DNA of 64,000 bases from Streptomyces sp. L-9-10 (GCF_004151105.1 NZ_PHRF01000146.1:62001-126000); one strand, 5' to 3'; positions 1-9,017 are shown, numbered from the stretch's first letter. Made by a program: numbers and translations. Notes: generated by a model not told the origin, from the sequence alone.

Positions 1-128
1 GCCTGCTCGTGGCCGAGCCACCACTGGAACAGCTCGTCGCTCGGCGGTCCGCTCCAGCCGATGTCGTCGCCGGCCGTGGCGATGTAGCCGTCCAGGGTCA
101 GGTTCATGCCGTAGATCAGTTTCCGCAT
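1..128 (-). CDS. Dihydrofolate reductase family protein (partial, C-terminus outside window)
   Basis: Only the first 43 codons are in the window. The N-terminus reads MRKLIYGMNLTLDGYIA, then GDDIGWSGP. This is the typical opening of the RibD C-terminal/DHFR-like family, where the first beta strand is followed by S/TLDGYIA. Family members are NADPH-binding reductases of about 180-200 aa, often of unknown substrate in Streptomyces. The start ATG is at 126-128. Family assignment is fairly safe from this motif; function is not. Confidence 0.75.
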   Translation of the reverse strand, partial: MRKLIYGMNLTLDGYIATAGDDIGWSGPPSDELFQWWLGHEQ

Positions 129-463
129 GGCGCAGCCTTCCGTCCGTGGGTGTCCGGCGTATAGACCAGCGCGGCGCGGGAAACTCATCGGTGCGCGATC
201 CGGGCTCGCCGGTAGTCCTCGTGCTCGGGGCTCAGCGTGGTGTACTCGGCCGACACGGGCAAGCCGCCTGATCCCGCCCTCGCCCTCGCCCTCGCGAGGA
301 ATGCGCCGGAGTTGAGACTGATCATGGATGACAAGGCCGTGAGACAGCCGATGTCCTGTCGCATTGGAACTGTCGGCTTCCCACCCGTTCTCGTTCGTGG
401 GGTCCGATTCTCATCCGGGCACGTACCGAGGGCCGCCGCCCGCTCCGTTCGTAGAACCTGTAC
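129..463. other. Intergenic stretch with a possible gene tail
   Basis: No complete gene is seen. On the minus strand a short frame with good G/C third positions ends at a TGA at 185-187 and reads SAEYTTLSPEHEDYRRARI. It has no start or recognisable domain and could be the end of a lost gene. It also contains a small CCTCGC-rich repeat near 278-296. Confidence 0.25.
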
Positions 464-1354
464 TCACTTCGCCGGGACCTGACGAAACGCGGACGGCGAC
501 GGCGGCAGGTCGGCGAATGAAGTCGGCCACGCGACGCCGTCGATCGCCAGCCATGGCGCAGCGGCCAGGGCGGTGGGCGTCACCCCGGTAAACGCCTTGA
601 CCTCGCGGTGCAAGTGGGACTGGTCGGCGTAGCCGCTTGCGGCCGCCACCCGAGCGGTGGCCTCACCCGCCGCGAGAAGGTGAGCGGCGTGGTCGAAGCG
701 CACCAACTGGGCGGCGCGCTTGGGAGTGAGGCCGATCTGGGACCGGAAGCGGGACCACAGGCGCTTACGGCTCCATCCCACCTCGTTCGCCAGGCCGTCG
801 ACCCGCACTCGTCCCCGGCTGGTGAGCATCCGCCCCCAGGCGGCAGCGATCTCCGGATCGAGCGGTGGCCGGGCGTCCAGCCGTCGGCCAAGGACATCCG
901 CCGCGATCGTGAACCGTTCGTCCCATGACGTGGCGGCGCGCAGCCTGTCCTCGGCTCGCCCGGCGTCGTGACCCCAGACGTCTTCCAGGGAGACCACTGT
1001 CCCGACGAGCTCGGTCGATGCGCTGAGCATTGCTGCCGCCACGACCGGCGACAACCGAATCTGGAGGCACTGGTCTCCCTCGGCCGTCCGGCCGCTGACC
1101 CGAAGGTCGCCCGGGATCAGTCCTACGACCACGCTGCCGCGTTCACGCCGGCCGTGGACGTCGTAGACGAGGCCGTTTCCTTCGCTGAGGTCTACGAGCA
1201 GGGTGACCGATGGGTGCGCGACCATGGCGATGTCCGCGAGCGCCGGGGCACGTTGACCGAACCCGGCCATGCTGATCCCGGGCAGCCGCTGTGACTGCCG
1301 CGGGACTGCGACCTCCACCGCCGTCCAGTCAGGTGATGACTCCGGGGCCCGCAC
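464..1354 (-). CDS. AraC-family transcriptional regulator
   Basis: A protein of about 296 aa whose C-terminal 90 residues form the paired helix-turn-helix of AraC/XylS regulators: LANEVGWSRKRLWSRFRSQ for the first HTH and ARVAAASGYADQSHLHREVKAF for the second, with the usual G-Y-x-D-Q-S-H-L-x-R-x-F signature. The N-terminal part is a probable ligand-binding region without a motif I can name. The frame is open back to 1456, but that would overlap the upstream hydrolase gene by 80 bases. I chose the GTG at 1352-1354 (VRAPESSPDW), just past the hydrolase stop. The gene lies 22 bases downstream of the hydrolase on the same strand and is probably co-transcribed, so it may regulate that locus. Confidence 0.85.
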   Translation of the reverse strand: MRAPESSPDWTAVEVAVPRQSQRLPGISMAGFGQRAPALADIAMVAHPSVTLLVDLSEGNGLVYDVHGRRERGSVVVGLIPGDLRVSGRTAEGDQCLQIRLSPVVAAAMLSASTELVGTVVSLEDVWGHDAGRAEDRLRAATSWDERFTIAADVLGRRLDARPPLDPEIAAAWGRMLTSRGRVRVDGLANEVGWSRKRLWSRFRSQIGLTPKRAAQLVRFDHAAHLLAAGEATARVAAASGYADQSHLHREVKAFTGVTPTALAAAPWLAIDGVAWPTSFADLPPSPSAFRQVPAK

Positions 1355-1376
1355 AGCGCCAGGGTAGCGATCGGTG

Positions 1377-2186
1377 TCAGCGGCCTGCCCTCGCGAAGGC
1401 CAGCAGCAACTCGCTGGTCGTCTCCGGTGCTTCGAGCATGGGGAGGTGACCGACACCGGGCAACTGCTCGACGCGCGCGTTCGGCACCGTGCCGTATTGG
1501 TGTGCCGAAGACGGATCCCAGCGGCGGTCGGCAGCGCCGAAGATCACCAGGATCGGGACGTCAAGGGCGGTGAGGCGCTCGGGCACGCTCCGCTCGGCGA
1601 TGTATGCGGTGTTTCGGTGCAGCACCGTCCTGAACGTGCGATAGCCGATGCCCCGGACCCCGGCGACCAGGTCGTCCGGGACGTCCACCGGGCGGTTGCA
1701 CACCGCGGTCACTCCCCTGCGGAGCATCGCGTCCGAACGGATCGACCAGAGGAGCGGGCCCAGCGGCGGGGCAATCAGCGCGCGAAGGAGGACGGGCTGC
1801 GGAAGGAGTGCGTCGGGACTCGGGCCGCTGCTGATCAGTGCGAGCGAACCGACCAGGTCAGGGCGCTGCTCGGCAAGCGCGGTGGCGATGTATCCACCGC
1901 TGGAGTGCCCGACCGCGGTAACCGGACCAAGGCCCAGACCGTCGAGTACCGCGGCCAAGCGGCCCGCCTGCCCGGGCACGTCGTACGACGGCACGGGCGA
2001 GGACTGGCCGTGACCCGGGAGGTCGACTCGGATGACGTGATATTCGTCGGCGAGTGTCGGCACCACCGGGTTCCAGGAGCCGCCCGAGGATCCCGATCCG
2101 TGGATGAGCACCAGCGGCGGCGCCTGCCGCGGGCCGTAGTGGACCACGTGCATCCCGTGCATGTGCGTGACGTCGTCATGTCCCAT
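1377..2186 (-). CDS. Alpha/beta hydrolase
   Basis: A protein of about 269 aa with the alpha/beta-hydrolase order: oxyanion-hole strand LVLIHGSGSSGGSW, nucleophile elbow VGHSSGGYIA (Ser), acid region LVIFGAADRRWDP and catalytic His in PGVGHLPMLEAPE. A cap region lies between residues about 120 and 190. The upstream frame is open to 2321, but that extension is basic and unlike the family, so I chose ATG 2184-2186 (MGHDDVTHMHGM); a second ATG 24 bases further in is also possible. It belongs to the esterase/lipase/epoxide-hydrolase-like superfamily and the substrate cannot be told. The AraC-type gene follows on the same strand. Confidence 0.85.
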   Translation of the reverse strand: MGHDDVTHMHGMHVVHYGPRQAPPLVLIHGSGSSGGSWNPVVPTLADEYHVIRVDLPGHGQSSPVPSYDVPGQAGRLAAVLDGLGLGPVTAVGHSSGGYIATALAEQRPDLVGSLALISSGPSPDALLPQPVLLRALIAPPLGPLLWSIRSDAMLRRGVTAVCNRPVDVPDDLVAGVRGIGYRTFRTVLHRNTAYIAERSVPERLTALDVPILVIFGAADRRWDPSSAHQYGTVPNARVEQLPGVGHLPMLEAPETTSELLLAFARAGR

Positions 2187-2431
2187 GTACGGGACGATGC
2201 CTGCGCTGCCGGCTATCGGTCTTGTACAAATGTCGTCGTGAGCTGACGCTCGCCCGACACGTCCGTCTCCACGGCGAGCGGGACTTCCGCGAAGGCCAGA
2301 CCGTTTGAGAACGTCAGCCATCGGCAGCCTCCAATCGTCTGGCGGTCAGGCCCTCTCGCGATCCGATGGGGTCACCGAGTGTGTTGTGGTCGATCTGGGG
2401 CCTGTCCGGCGGATCAGCCCAGAGCCGCGCG

Positions 2432-3677
2432 TCAGACCTCGGCGTGCACCCCGATGGCTCGCAGCAGCCGGACGGCCGCGACCCGCTGGTGGCGCGGACG
2501 GTCCTTGGCCAGGAGCCCGCGCAGCAGATCGTGCGGTACGCGGTCGGCCCACGGCAACAGGGCCGCGGTCGCCTGCCGGACCACCGCCGCCGAGGAGTCG
2601 TCCAGGAGCGGTCGTACGTCGTCGACGTGCGCCGACTCCAGAGCCCGCAGCCCGGCCACCGCGCGGGCGCGCACGCCGGCGACCGGGTGAGTGAGGAGTG
2701 CCCGGACCAGGCCGACGTCCTCGCGCATCCCGCACTCGCCGAGGCCCACCGCGGCGGCGGGCCGGGGCCCGGGGTCGGCGCACAGCGCGCGATACAGCGG
2801 CACAGGGTCTGTGCCACCCCGCCGCAGTACCCACCGAGCGCACGCCCGCACCACGGCGGACTGATCGGTGAGGTACGGCTCGGCGTCGGCGTGCCGCCCG
2901 ACCCGGCGCAGTGCGGTCACTCCCGCCGACCTCACCCGGGAATGCCGGGATCCCAACAGCACCGGTGAACCCGTCCGAGGCGCCCTCGACGAGGGCTGCC
3001 ACGGCCGCTTCGGCGCACAGGTCCTGCACTACGACATCGCGGTGGCGCGCGGCAGTCCGAGCGAGCCGCTCCGCGGGGAGCAGCCTCCGCTCGACGGCGA
3101 CGCGGTGCGCGAGGCGGGCCGTGGACCGGTCGCCGCTGTCGAGCAGCACCTCGACGTGCGCGGCCGGGCCCGCGCGCAGCACCCCGGTCAGCAGCTCCTG
3201 GGCGAATCCGCCTCGGGAACGGCGGCCGACCCGCAGGATCAGCGCGGCGTGCGCGGCAAGCAGGGGCGGGGGCGCCTCGGACAGGAGTGCGCGGGCCCGT
3301 TCACGTACCGGCTCCGCCCAGTCCGCGCAGCGGATGATGACGAGCGCAAGCAGCGCGGGCCGCTCCTCGGCGTGGTCCAGCGCCGCCTCGCGGATCCGGC
3401 CTTCGGGGTGGCAGAGGGCAAGGGCGAGTTCGGCGTCACCGGGCTTCCGGCGCCAGACGACAGTGGGCAGCGACGCGCCCCGGTCCCAGCTCAGCCTCCG
3501 CCCGGACGGCGACGCGTTGGAGTGGAACAGCTCCGGCCGCTGCCAGGCCAGTTGGCGTACCCCGAAGTCGAGGCCGATCCAGGATTCCGGGTCCGTCACA
3601 TCGAGCGCCTGGCCCGGAGCAACTCCGGCGGCCAGTTGCCTGACGGCCTCGTACGACTCGTCTTCGCTGGTCAGCAT
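2432..3677 (-). pseudogene. HEAT-repeat protein split by a frameshift
   Basis: The first part (from ATG 3675-3677, MLTSEDESYEAVRQLAAG) encodes helical repeats such as ALCHPEGRIREAALDH and the frame should continue in the same style. Near 2945-2965 the HEAT-like reading moves to another minus-strand frame, which continues VLLGSRHSRVRSAGVTALRR and then repeats such as LLTHPVAGVRARAVAGLRAL and LLDDSSAAVVRQATAALLPW to a stop at 2432. In the original frame the sequence becomes arginine/glycine-rich noise. Joined, the product would be about 414 aa of HEAT/PBS-lyase-like repeats, which are protein-binding scaffolds. One inserted or deleted base explains the break. It is either a real pseudogene or a sequence error. 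Confidence 0.75.
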
Positions 3678-3740
3678 TGGTAAAGCCTCAAGTAAAGCCT
3701 CATAACTGTCCGGCGGATCGCACCGGACGCGCCGCGGTGG

Positions 3741-4397
3741 TCAAGGCCGGACGGCGCCTCCGCCGGAGGACGGCGAGCCCCGACGGCCTGCTCTGGCGGT
3801 TTCCGCGATGCGCGGCCTCGGGGTCAGCGCCGCGCGCAGTGCCGGGGCAAGGACCTGCCGGGTCTCGGCCCGAGTGAGGGCGGCGGGGGTGGGAAGGGGG
3901 TTGAGGTAGCGGGTGTAGATGAGGCCGCCGAGGATCGTCACCACGGCCGTGGCGCGGGCGGTCGCGTCCCGGCCGCCCAGAAATTCAACAAGCCGGGCCA
4001 GCAGTTCGTGTTCCAGGTATTCGCGGATCACCTCGGCGGCCTCGTCGCCCTGGGCGGTGAGCCGGCGGAAGTCGGCGTCCTCCCACAGGTCCGTCACCGC
4101 GTCGATCAGACGGTCGGGGAGGGTGGCCGGGTCGCCGCCGAGGACGTCGTCCACCGCCAGCGCGTTGGCGCACTGGAACTGCATCACGTCCGCGAACAGG
4201 CCCTTCTTCGAGCCGAAGTGGTACGCGATGAGCGCCGGGTCGACCCCGGCGGCCCCGGCCACCGCGCGCAGGGTGGTGCGCCGGTAGCCGCGCTCCAGGA
4301 ACAGTGTGCGGGCGGCAGAGACGAGCGACTCGCGGGTCGGCGGCTTGCCTCGTGGGCGGCCTCGGGTACGGGCGGGGGCAGGGGCGGCGTTATTCAT
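3741..4397 (-). CDS. TetR/AcrR-family regulator
   Basis: A 218-aa repressor with an N-terminal TetR DNA-binding domain (residues about 18-70): RESLVSAARTLFLERGYRRTTLRAVAGAAGVDPALIAYHFGSKKGLF contains the standard HTH and the FGSKxxLF end. The rest is the helical ligand/dimer domain; the final 20 residues are a low-complexity Gly/Arg tail. It is divergent from the oxidoreductase-F420-dehalogenase group that starts at 4474, with 76 bases between them. By the usual TetR arrangement it probably represses both itself and that group. No clear palindrome was seen in the gap. Confidence 0.9.
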   Translation of the reverse strand: MNNAAPAPARTRGRPRGKPPTRESLVSAARTLFLERGYRRTTLRAVAGAAGVDPALIAYHFGSKKGLFADVMQFQCANALAVDDVLGGDPATLPDRLIDAVTDLWEDADFRRLTAQGDEAAEVIREYLEHELLARLVEFLGGRDATARATAVVTILGGLIYTRYLNPLPTPAALTRAETRQVLAPALRAALTPRPRIAETARAGRRGSPSSGGGAVRP

Positions 4398-4473
4398 CAG
4401 CGTTGAGCCTGCATTTCGTGATCGGCAAGGTCAAGGGCGTTCCGCACACCACTCGAAGGGATGCCCCGACATC

Positions 4474-5166
4474 ATGCGTATCGCAGTCTTCGGCGCCAAC
4501 GGACCGACCGGCCGCCACCTCACCGGCCAGGCCCTCGCGGCCGGCCACGAGGTCGTCGCCGTGACCCGCCGTCCCGGCTCCCTCCCCGCGCGGGCGGGCC
4601 TCACCGTGGCCGTCGCCGACGCCACCGATCCGGCGGCCGTCGACGCCGCGATCGGCGGGACGGACGCCGTGCTCTCCGCGCTGGGCGCGCGCTTCAGCAA
4701 GGAGACCGTCACCACGTACTCGGCGAGCGCCACCGCCATCACCGGGGCCATGGCCCGCCACGGCATCACACGGCTGCTCACCGTCAGCTCCAGCATCGCC
4801 GACCCGAACTGGCGGCCCACCGGAGCGCACTTCTTCAACCACGTGCTCGACCCCCTGGTGAACCGACGCCTCGGCCGCACCCTCCACGAGGACATGCGCC
4901 GTATGGAGGGCGTGATCCGTCGGACGGACCTCGACTGGACCCTCGTGCGGCCCTCGGGCCTCTTCGAGCACTCCGCCATCACGGACTACCGCACCGCCGA
5001 GACCAGCGCCGACGGGGTCTTCACCGCCCGCGTGGATCTCGCCGCGAGCATGCTGCGCGAGCTGGAGGAGGAGCGGTACAGCCGCACGGCCATGGGCGTC
5101 ATCACCACGGCCGTGAAGCCGAACATCGCCAAGCTGATCTGGAACGAGGGCGTGAAGAAGAGGTGA
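4474..5166 (+). CDS. NAD(P)H-binding oxidoreductase (NmrA/SDR-like atypical)
   Basis: A 230-aa Rossmann protein starting MRIAVFGANGPTGRHL, which carries the glycine-rich GxxGxxG nucleotide loop of the atypical short-chain (NAD(P)-binding, BVR-B/NmrA-like) group. Further conserved features are DAVLSALG, LLTVSSSI and TLVRPSGLF. The ATG at 4474 was chosen because the Rossmann strand begins there, although the frame is open to 4306. It overlaps the next gene by 4 bases (GTGA), so the two are translationally coupled. Likely a flavin/biliverdin-reductase-like or NADPH-dependent enzyme induced through the divergent TetR; the substrate is unknown. Confidence 0.85.
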   Translation: MRIAVFGANGPTGRHLTGQALAAGHEVVAVTRRPGSLPARAGLTVAVADATDPAAVDAAIGGTDAVLSALGARFSKETVTTYSASATAITGAMARHGITRLLTVSSSIADPNWRPTGAHFFNHVLDPLVNRRLGRTLHEDMRRMEGVIRRTDLDWTLVRPSGLFEHSAITDYRTAETSADGVFTARVDLAASMLRELEEERYSRTAMGVITTAVKPNIAKLIWNEGVKKR

Positions 5167-5567
5167 GCCGGGCCACCGTCGAACTCCCCCTCGGCACACG
5201 GACGTTCCTCGCCCGCCTCCACACAGCCACCCTCACCACGCTTCGTTCCGACGGCACCCCGCACGTCACCCCCGTCCGCTTCACTTTCGACGCGGCCACC
5301 GGCCTTGCCCGGGTGACCACCAGGGCCGGGGCCCGCAAGGCCCTGAATGTGGCGGCGGGCGGCCCGGCGGCCCGCGTCGCGCTCTGCCAGGCGGACGGCT
5401 TCCGCTGGGTCACCCTCGAAGGCCGGGCCGCCGTCACCGACGACCCCGCACGCCTGGCCGAAGCGGTCCGCCGCTACGCCGCCCGCTACCACGCGGCCCC
5501 GCCCACCCCGCCGGACATGGTCGTCGTCGAGATCTCCGTCGAACGCGTCCTGAGCCTCAATCTCTGA
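5163..5567 (+). CDS. PPOX-class F420-dependent flavin/deazaflavin enzyme
   Basis: A 134-aa split-barrel protein. The opening LGTRTFLARLHTATLTTL, then SDGTPHVTPVRFTFD and a later RVALCQADGFRWVTLEGRA match the PPOX (pyridoxamine 5'-phosphate oxidase-like) F420/FMN-binding family, where the strand pair TLRxDGxPHxxPV binds the cofactor. The start is GTG 5163-5165 and overlaps the stop of the preceding reductase. Such enzymes in actinobacteria usually reduce quinones, biliverdin or xenobiotics with F420H2. Its coupling to an NAD(P)H-binding protein and a dehalogenase suggests a small detoxification operon. Confidence 0.85.
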   Translation: MSRATVELPLGTRTFLARLHTATLTTLRSDGTPHVTPVRFTFDAATGLARVTTRAGARKALNVAAGGPAARVALCQADGFRWVTLEGRAAVTDDPARLAEAVRRYAARYHAAPPTPPDMVVVEISVERVLSLNL

Positions 5568-5601
5568 TCATCCCCCTGTACGAAAGCGACGTGACACCGC
5601 G

Positions 5602-6474
5602 ATGCCCACCCTCCCCGTCCTCGACTCCACCCTCCACTACCGCGAGTCCGGCGACCCCGACGGGCTGCCGTTCGTCTTCCTCCATGGCAACCCCACCTCC
5701 TCCCACCTGTGGCGGAACGTCCTGCCGGGCGTGGCTGCGCCCGGCCGCCGACTTCTGGCCCCCGACCTCATCGGCATGGGCGACTCCGGCAAGCCCGACC
5801 TCGCCTACTCCTTCGACGACCACGCCCGCTACCTCGACGCATGGTTCGATGCCCTCGGTCTTGCCGAGGCCGTGCTCGTCGGCCACGACTGGGGCGGCGC
5901 GCTCGCCTTCGACCGCGCCGCGCGCCTCCCGGGCCGCGTCCGCGGCCTCGCCTTCACCGAGACCATCATCAAACCGCTGGTCGGCGACGAATTCCCAGCG
6001 GCCGGAAGGAAGTTGTTCGCCCTCCTGCGTACCCCTGGGGTAGGTGAGGAGATGATCCTGGAGAAGTCGCTGTTCATCCAGGGGCTCCCGGACACGCTCG
6101 CCACCCCACTCGACCCCGTTGACCTGGAGATCTACCATCGCCCCTTCCCGACCCCGCACAGCCGCCGCCCGGTACTGGCGTGGACGCGCATGATGCCGCT
6201 GGACGCCGAGCCCGCCGACGTCGTGGCCCGTGTCGAACGCTACGACGCCTGGCTGGCCGCCAGCCCCGGAGTCCCCAAACTCCTCGCCGCGTTCGAGCCG
6301 GGCCCCGGTGCCATGACCGACCAAGGAGCCGTGGCTTGGTGCGAGGAGCACATCGCGGGCCTGGAGGTCTCCCGCCACGGCCCGGCCGGCCACCACTCCC
6401 CGGAGGACCGTCCCGAGGAACTGGCCGCAGCGATCACCGCTTGGGCCGACCGTCACGGACTGACACGCCGATAG
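5602..6474 (+). CDS. Haloalkane dehalogenase-like alpha/beta hydrolase
   Basis: A 290-aa protein with the LinB/DhaA-type haloalkane dehalogenase set: HGNPTSSHLW (Asn halide-stabilising residue), LVGHDWGGALAF with Asp nucleophile followed by the halide-binding Trp, the Glu acid in LAFTETII, and a terminal His in GPAGHHSPED. RPVLAWTRMMPLD and SPGVPKLL also fit subfamily II. Length matches the family (about 290-300 aa). Enzymes of this type hydrolyse carbon-halogen bonds in the cytoplasm, but many annotated members have other native substrates. It is 34 bases behind the PPOX gene and likely in the same transcript. Confidence 0.85.
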   Translation: MPTLPVLDSTLHYRESGDPDGLPFVFLHGNPTSSHLWRNVLPGVAAPGRRLLAPDLIGMGDSGKPDLAYSFDDHARYLDAWFDALGLAEAVLVGHDWGGALAFDRAARLPGRVRGLAFTETIIKPLVGDEFPAAGRKLFALLRTPGVGEEMILEKSLFIQGLPDTLATPLDPVDLEIYHRPFPTPHSRRPVLAWTRMMPLDAEPADVVARVERYDAWLAASPGVPKLLAAFEPGPGAMTDQGAVAWCEEHIAGLEVSRHGPAGHHSPEDRPEELAAAITAWADRHGLTRR

Positions 6475-6479
6475 GCGCC

Positions 6480-6665
6480 CTCGATCACGGCGATGCCGCT
6501 CGCCCCGGGCCAATCACACTGCCACCGACGGACGTACGGACGACATCCGGTCCGTGCTCGGCTTCATCGCGCCCACCGCCGCGACCTGGGTCGCCGACGC
6601 CTCCCCCATCGACGACGTCCTCGCCCGCCGCCCCTGCCCCGGTGTCGTCACGAGAGGGGGGAGGC
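6480..6665 (+). pseudogene. Gene fragment of unknown origin
   Basis: Between the dehalogenase and the LysR gene a plus-strand frame with excellent G/C third positions reads DDIRSVLGFIAPTAATW then VADASPIDDVLARRPC. No start codon lies in that frame, and it breaks off after about 55 codons. It looks like a leftover internal piece of a gene whose ends are gone. I do not recognise the family. Confidence 0.35.
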
Positions 6666-6688
6666 CGCGGCGGCCTGGATCCGTTGGT

Positions 6689-7573
6689 TCAGTCGACGGC
6701 GTCGTGCAGCAGATCCCGCAGTGTCAGTGCCGCCGGTAGTGGGGCAGCGGGCAGCGCCACATGGACGGTCCGGCGCAGGGCCGGGTCGGTGAGGCGGCAC
6801 AGGACGAGTTCGTCGGGGACCGCCCGTGCGGCTAGCGAGGGGACCAGCGCCACCCCCAGTCCGGCGGCCGCGTAGCCGAACTTGGCGGACCATTCCGCGA
6901 TCCGGATGATCTTCCTGGGGGTGAAGCCCGCCCGTGCGCAGGCGTCGGCGAGCATCGTAGGACGGTCGCCGTACGCGCTGTGAAGCCATGCCTCGTCGTG
7001 CAGTTCACGCAGGTCGACCGTCAGGGCTCCGGCCAGGCGGTGCGCGCGCGGGAGGGCCACGAACAGTTCGTCCTCGCACAGCTCGGTCGTCGTGACACCG
7101 TCGGCCGACGGCAGACCGGACGGGTAGTCGCTGACGACAGCGAGGTCCAATGCCCCGTCCGCGAGGCGTTCCATCAGCGTGTCGGTCGTGCCCTCGACCG
7201 CGATGACCTCGACATCCGGCCTGGCGTGCTGGAGTGCCCGCAGGGCGGTGGGCACGAGCGAGATGTTGGCGGTGGCGAAGGCTCCCGTGTGCAGCAGTCC
7301 GCCGTTCCCCGCATTGAGCGCGGCCAGCTCCCGTGCCGCCCGCGAGAGCCGGTCGAGCACCTCCATGGCGTGCCGGTGCAGCGTACGGCCGGCGGGATTG
7401 AGCCGTACGCCCCGAGGGAGCCGTTCGAACAGCGGTCCGCCGGCCTGCTGTTCCAGCGCGGCGATACGCCGGGACACCGCGGACTGCGTGTAGTTGAGCC
7501 GGACCGCCGCCTTGGTGAACGATCCGGTCTCTGCAACGGCCACGAGCAGCCGAAGCGCGTCGACCTCGAACAC
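6689..7573 (-). CDS. LysR-family transcriptional regulator
   Basis: A 294-aa LysR regulator: N-terminal winged HTH at residues 1-60 (LRLLVAVAETGSFTKAAVRL, then TQSAVSRRIAALE), and a periplasmic-binding-like effector domain (ALDLAVVSDYPSGLP; FVALPRAHRLAG). Length is typical. It is divergent from the M20 peptidase gene at 7833, and a 17-bp palindrome at 7655-7671 of LysR-box type lies in the gap. It probably controls the peptidase gene and itself. Confidence 0.9.
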   Translation of the reverse strand: MFEVDALRLLVAVAETGSFTKAAVRLNYTQSAVSRRIAALEQQAGGPLFERLPRGVRLNPAGRTLHRHAMEVLDRLSRAARELAALNAGNGGLLHTGAFATANISLVPTALRALQHARPDVEVIAVEGTTDTLMERLADGALDLAVVSDYPSGLPSADGVTTTELCEDELFVALPRAHRLAGALTVDLRELHDEAWLHSAYGDRPTMLADACARAGFTPRKIIRIAEWSAKFGYAAAGLGVALVPSLAARAVPDELVLCRLTDPALRRTVHVALPAAPLPAALTLRDLLHDAVD

Positions 7574-7613
7574 GTCCCTCCCCCTTCACGATCCCCCGGG
7601 CGCCGCCAGTCGT

Positions 7614-7641
7614 CCCACGACCCACGACCCACGACCCACGA
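7614..7641. repeat. CCCACGA heptamer, four tandem copies
   Basis: Four exact head-to-tail copies of CCCACGA followed by a partial copy (CCCATTC), 40-70 bases upstream of the LysR start and next to its palindrome. It could be a slippage repeat or additional regulator contacts. Confidence 0.8.
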
Positions 7642-7654
7642 CCCATTCTCCAGC

Positions 7655-7671
7655 TGCATGGATCCTATGCA
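7655..7671. promoter_or_regulatory. LysR-type operator candidate
   Basis: Perfect inverted repeat TGCAT-GGATCCT-ATGCA, matching the T-N11-A layout of LysR binding boxes. It lies between the divergent LysR and M20 peptidase genes. No other palindrome of this quality is seen in the gap. Confidence 0.5.
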
Positions 7672-7832
7672 ATCCAGTCGCTGGTGGAATGCCTTGGCCC
7701 GCCCTAACGTCGTTCACACGGCGGGACTTCGCAGGGGGAACGGCCCCGCCGCACCGCTGCCCATGAAGACCGAGGGGGAAATGTGTCGTCACGACGGGAA
7801 GCACGCCGGGGAGTTGGCATGGGACGGGACCG

Positions 7833-9017
7833 ATGACCCGGGGAGCCGCTGTCACGCTGCCGGCGATGCTGGCCGATCTGGAGGAACTCGTGCGCTGCGA
7901 GTCCTTCTCGGCCGACCACGCGGCGGTGGCGCGAAGCGCCGAGGTCGTGGGCGCACTCGGGAGGAGGCTGTTGGGAACCGGGCCGGAGACGATGGTGATC
8001 GACGGTGTGACCCATCTGCGGTGGACGTTCGGCACCCCGCGGGTCTTGCTGGTGGGACACCACGACACGGTGTGGCCCATGGGCTCGATCGAGAGCCACC
8101 CCTGGTCGGTGGCCGACGGGATCGCCCGCGGCCCCGGGGTCCTGGACATGAAGGCGGGCCTGGTGCAGATGTTCCATGCCCTGGCCTCGCTCCCGTCCCT
8201 GGACGGGGTGGGCGTACTGGTCAACGGGGACGAGGAGGTCGGCTCGGCGACCTCCCGGCAGCTGATCGAGGACTCCGTGCGAGGGTGCGCGGCCGCCTTT
8301 GTCCTGGAAGCGTCCGCGAACGAGGAGGGTGCGCTCAAGACCGCCCGCAAGGGCACTTCGCGGTACGAGGTCGTCGTGCACGGCAGGGCGGCGCACGCGG
8401 GTCTCGAACCGCGAAAGGGGATCAACGCCGCGGTCGAGGCCGCTCACCAGGTGCTGTCCATCGCCGGTCTCGGGGCCGCGATGGGTGACGTCGACGGCGC
8501 CGACTCCGTCCTGGGCTCCGCGACCGTCACGCCCACCCTGCTGTCGGCCGGCAGTGCGCGCAACACGGTGCCCGCGCTGGCGCGGGTGTCGGTGGACGTG
8601 CGCGTGCCGACCGCGGTGGCGCAGGACCGGATCGACGCGCTCATGCGGGGGCTCACACCGCGGGCGCCCGGCGCCCGGCTGGAGGTGCTGGGCGGCAGCC
8701 AACGGCCGCCCATGGAGCCGGAGTCCTCCGCCGAGCTGTTCGCCCTCGCCTCCCAGATCGCTGCGGAACTGGGCCAGGAACCGCTGCGGGGGATCGCCGT
8801 CGGCGGTGCCTCGGACGGCAACTACACCGCGGCTGCGGGCTGTCCGACGCTGGACGGCCTGGGCGCCGTGGGCGGTGGAGCTCACGCGGACAGCGAGTAC
8901 GTCGAGGTCGGGCAGATGGTCCCCCGCACCCGTCTGCTCGCTCAACTCATCATGCGGACGCGGCTCATCATGGGGACACGGCGCCGGCCCGGCCGTGACC
9001 GGCGTGGCTCTGTGTGA
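7833..9017 (+). CDS. M20-family metallopeptidase (carboxypeptidase G2-like)
   Basis: A 394-aa dinuclear zinc peptidase. Metal and catalytic motifs appear in order: VGHHDTVWPMG (His and Asp), RGPGVLDMKAGL (bridging Asp), VNGDEEVGS (catalytic Glu and metal Glu) and HADSEYVEV (last His). The insert KGTSRYEVVVHGRAAHAGLEP is the dimerisation domain with its conserved RAAHAG. This is the glutamate-carboxypeptidase/ArgE/DapE group; the sequence resembles CPG2-type enzymes that cleave C-terminal Glu from folates or acyl amino acids. ATG 7833 was chosen; no strong ribosome site distinguishes it. It is divergent from the LysR gene. Confidence 0.9.
   Translation: MTRGAAVTLPAMLADLEELVRCESFSADHAAVARSAEVVGALGRRLLGTGPETMVIDGVTHLRWTFGTPRVLLVGHHDTVWPMGSIESHPWSVADGIARGPGVLDMKAGLVQMFHALASLPSLDGVGVLVNGDEEVGSATSRQLIEDSVRGCAAAFVLEASANEEGALKTARKGTSRYEVVVHGRAAHAGLEPRKGINAAVEAAHQVLSIAGLGAAMGDVDGADSVLGSATVTPTLLSAGSARNTVPALARVSVDVRVPTAVAQDRIDALMRGLTPRAPGARLEVLGGSQRPPMEPESSAELFALASQIAAELGQEPLRGIAVGGASDGNYTAAAGCPTLDGLGAVGGGAHADSEYVEVGQMVPRTRLLAQLIMRTRLIMGTRRRPGRDRRGSV

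Noticed and set aside
4390..5199. Minus-strand frame opposite the NAD(P)H-binding gene
   Set aside because: Shadow; spans the TetR promoter gap and has no motif.
7614..7641. CRISPR-like interpretation of the CCCACGA, GGTC and 13-bp repeats
   Set aside because: Repeats are head-to-tail with no spacers and no cas genes; they are simple tandem repeats.
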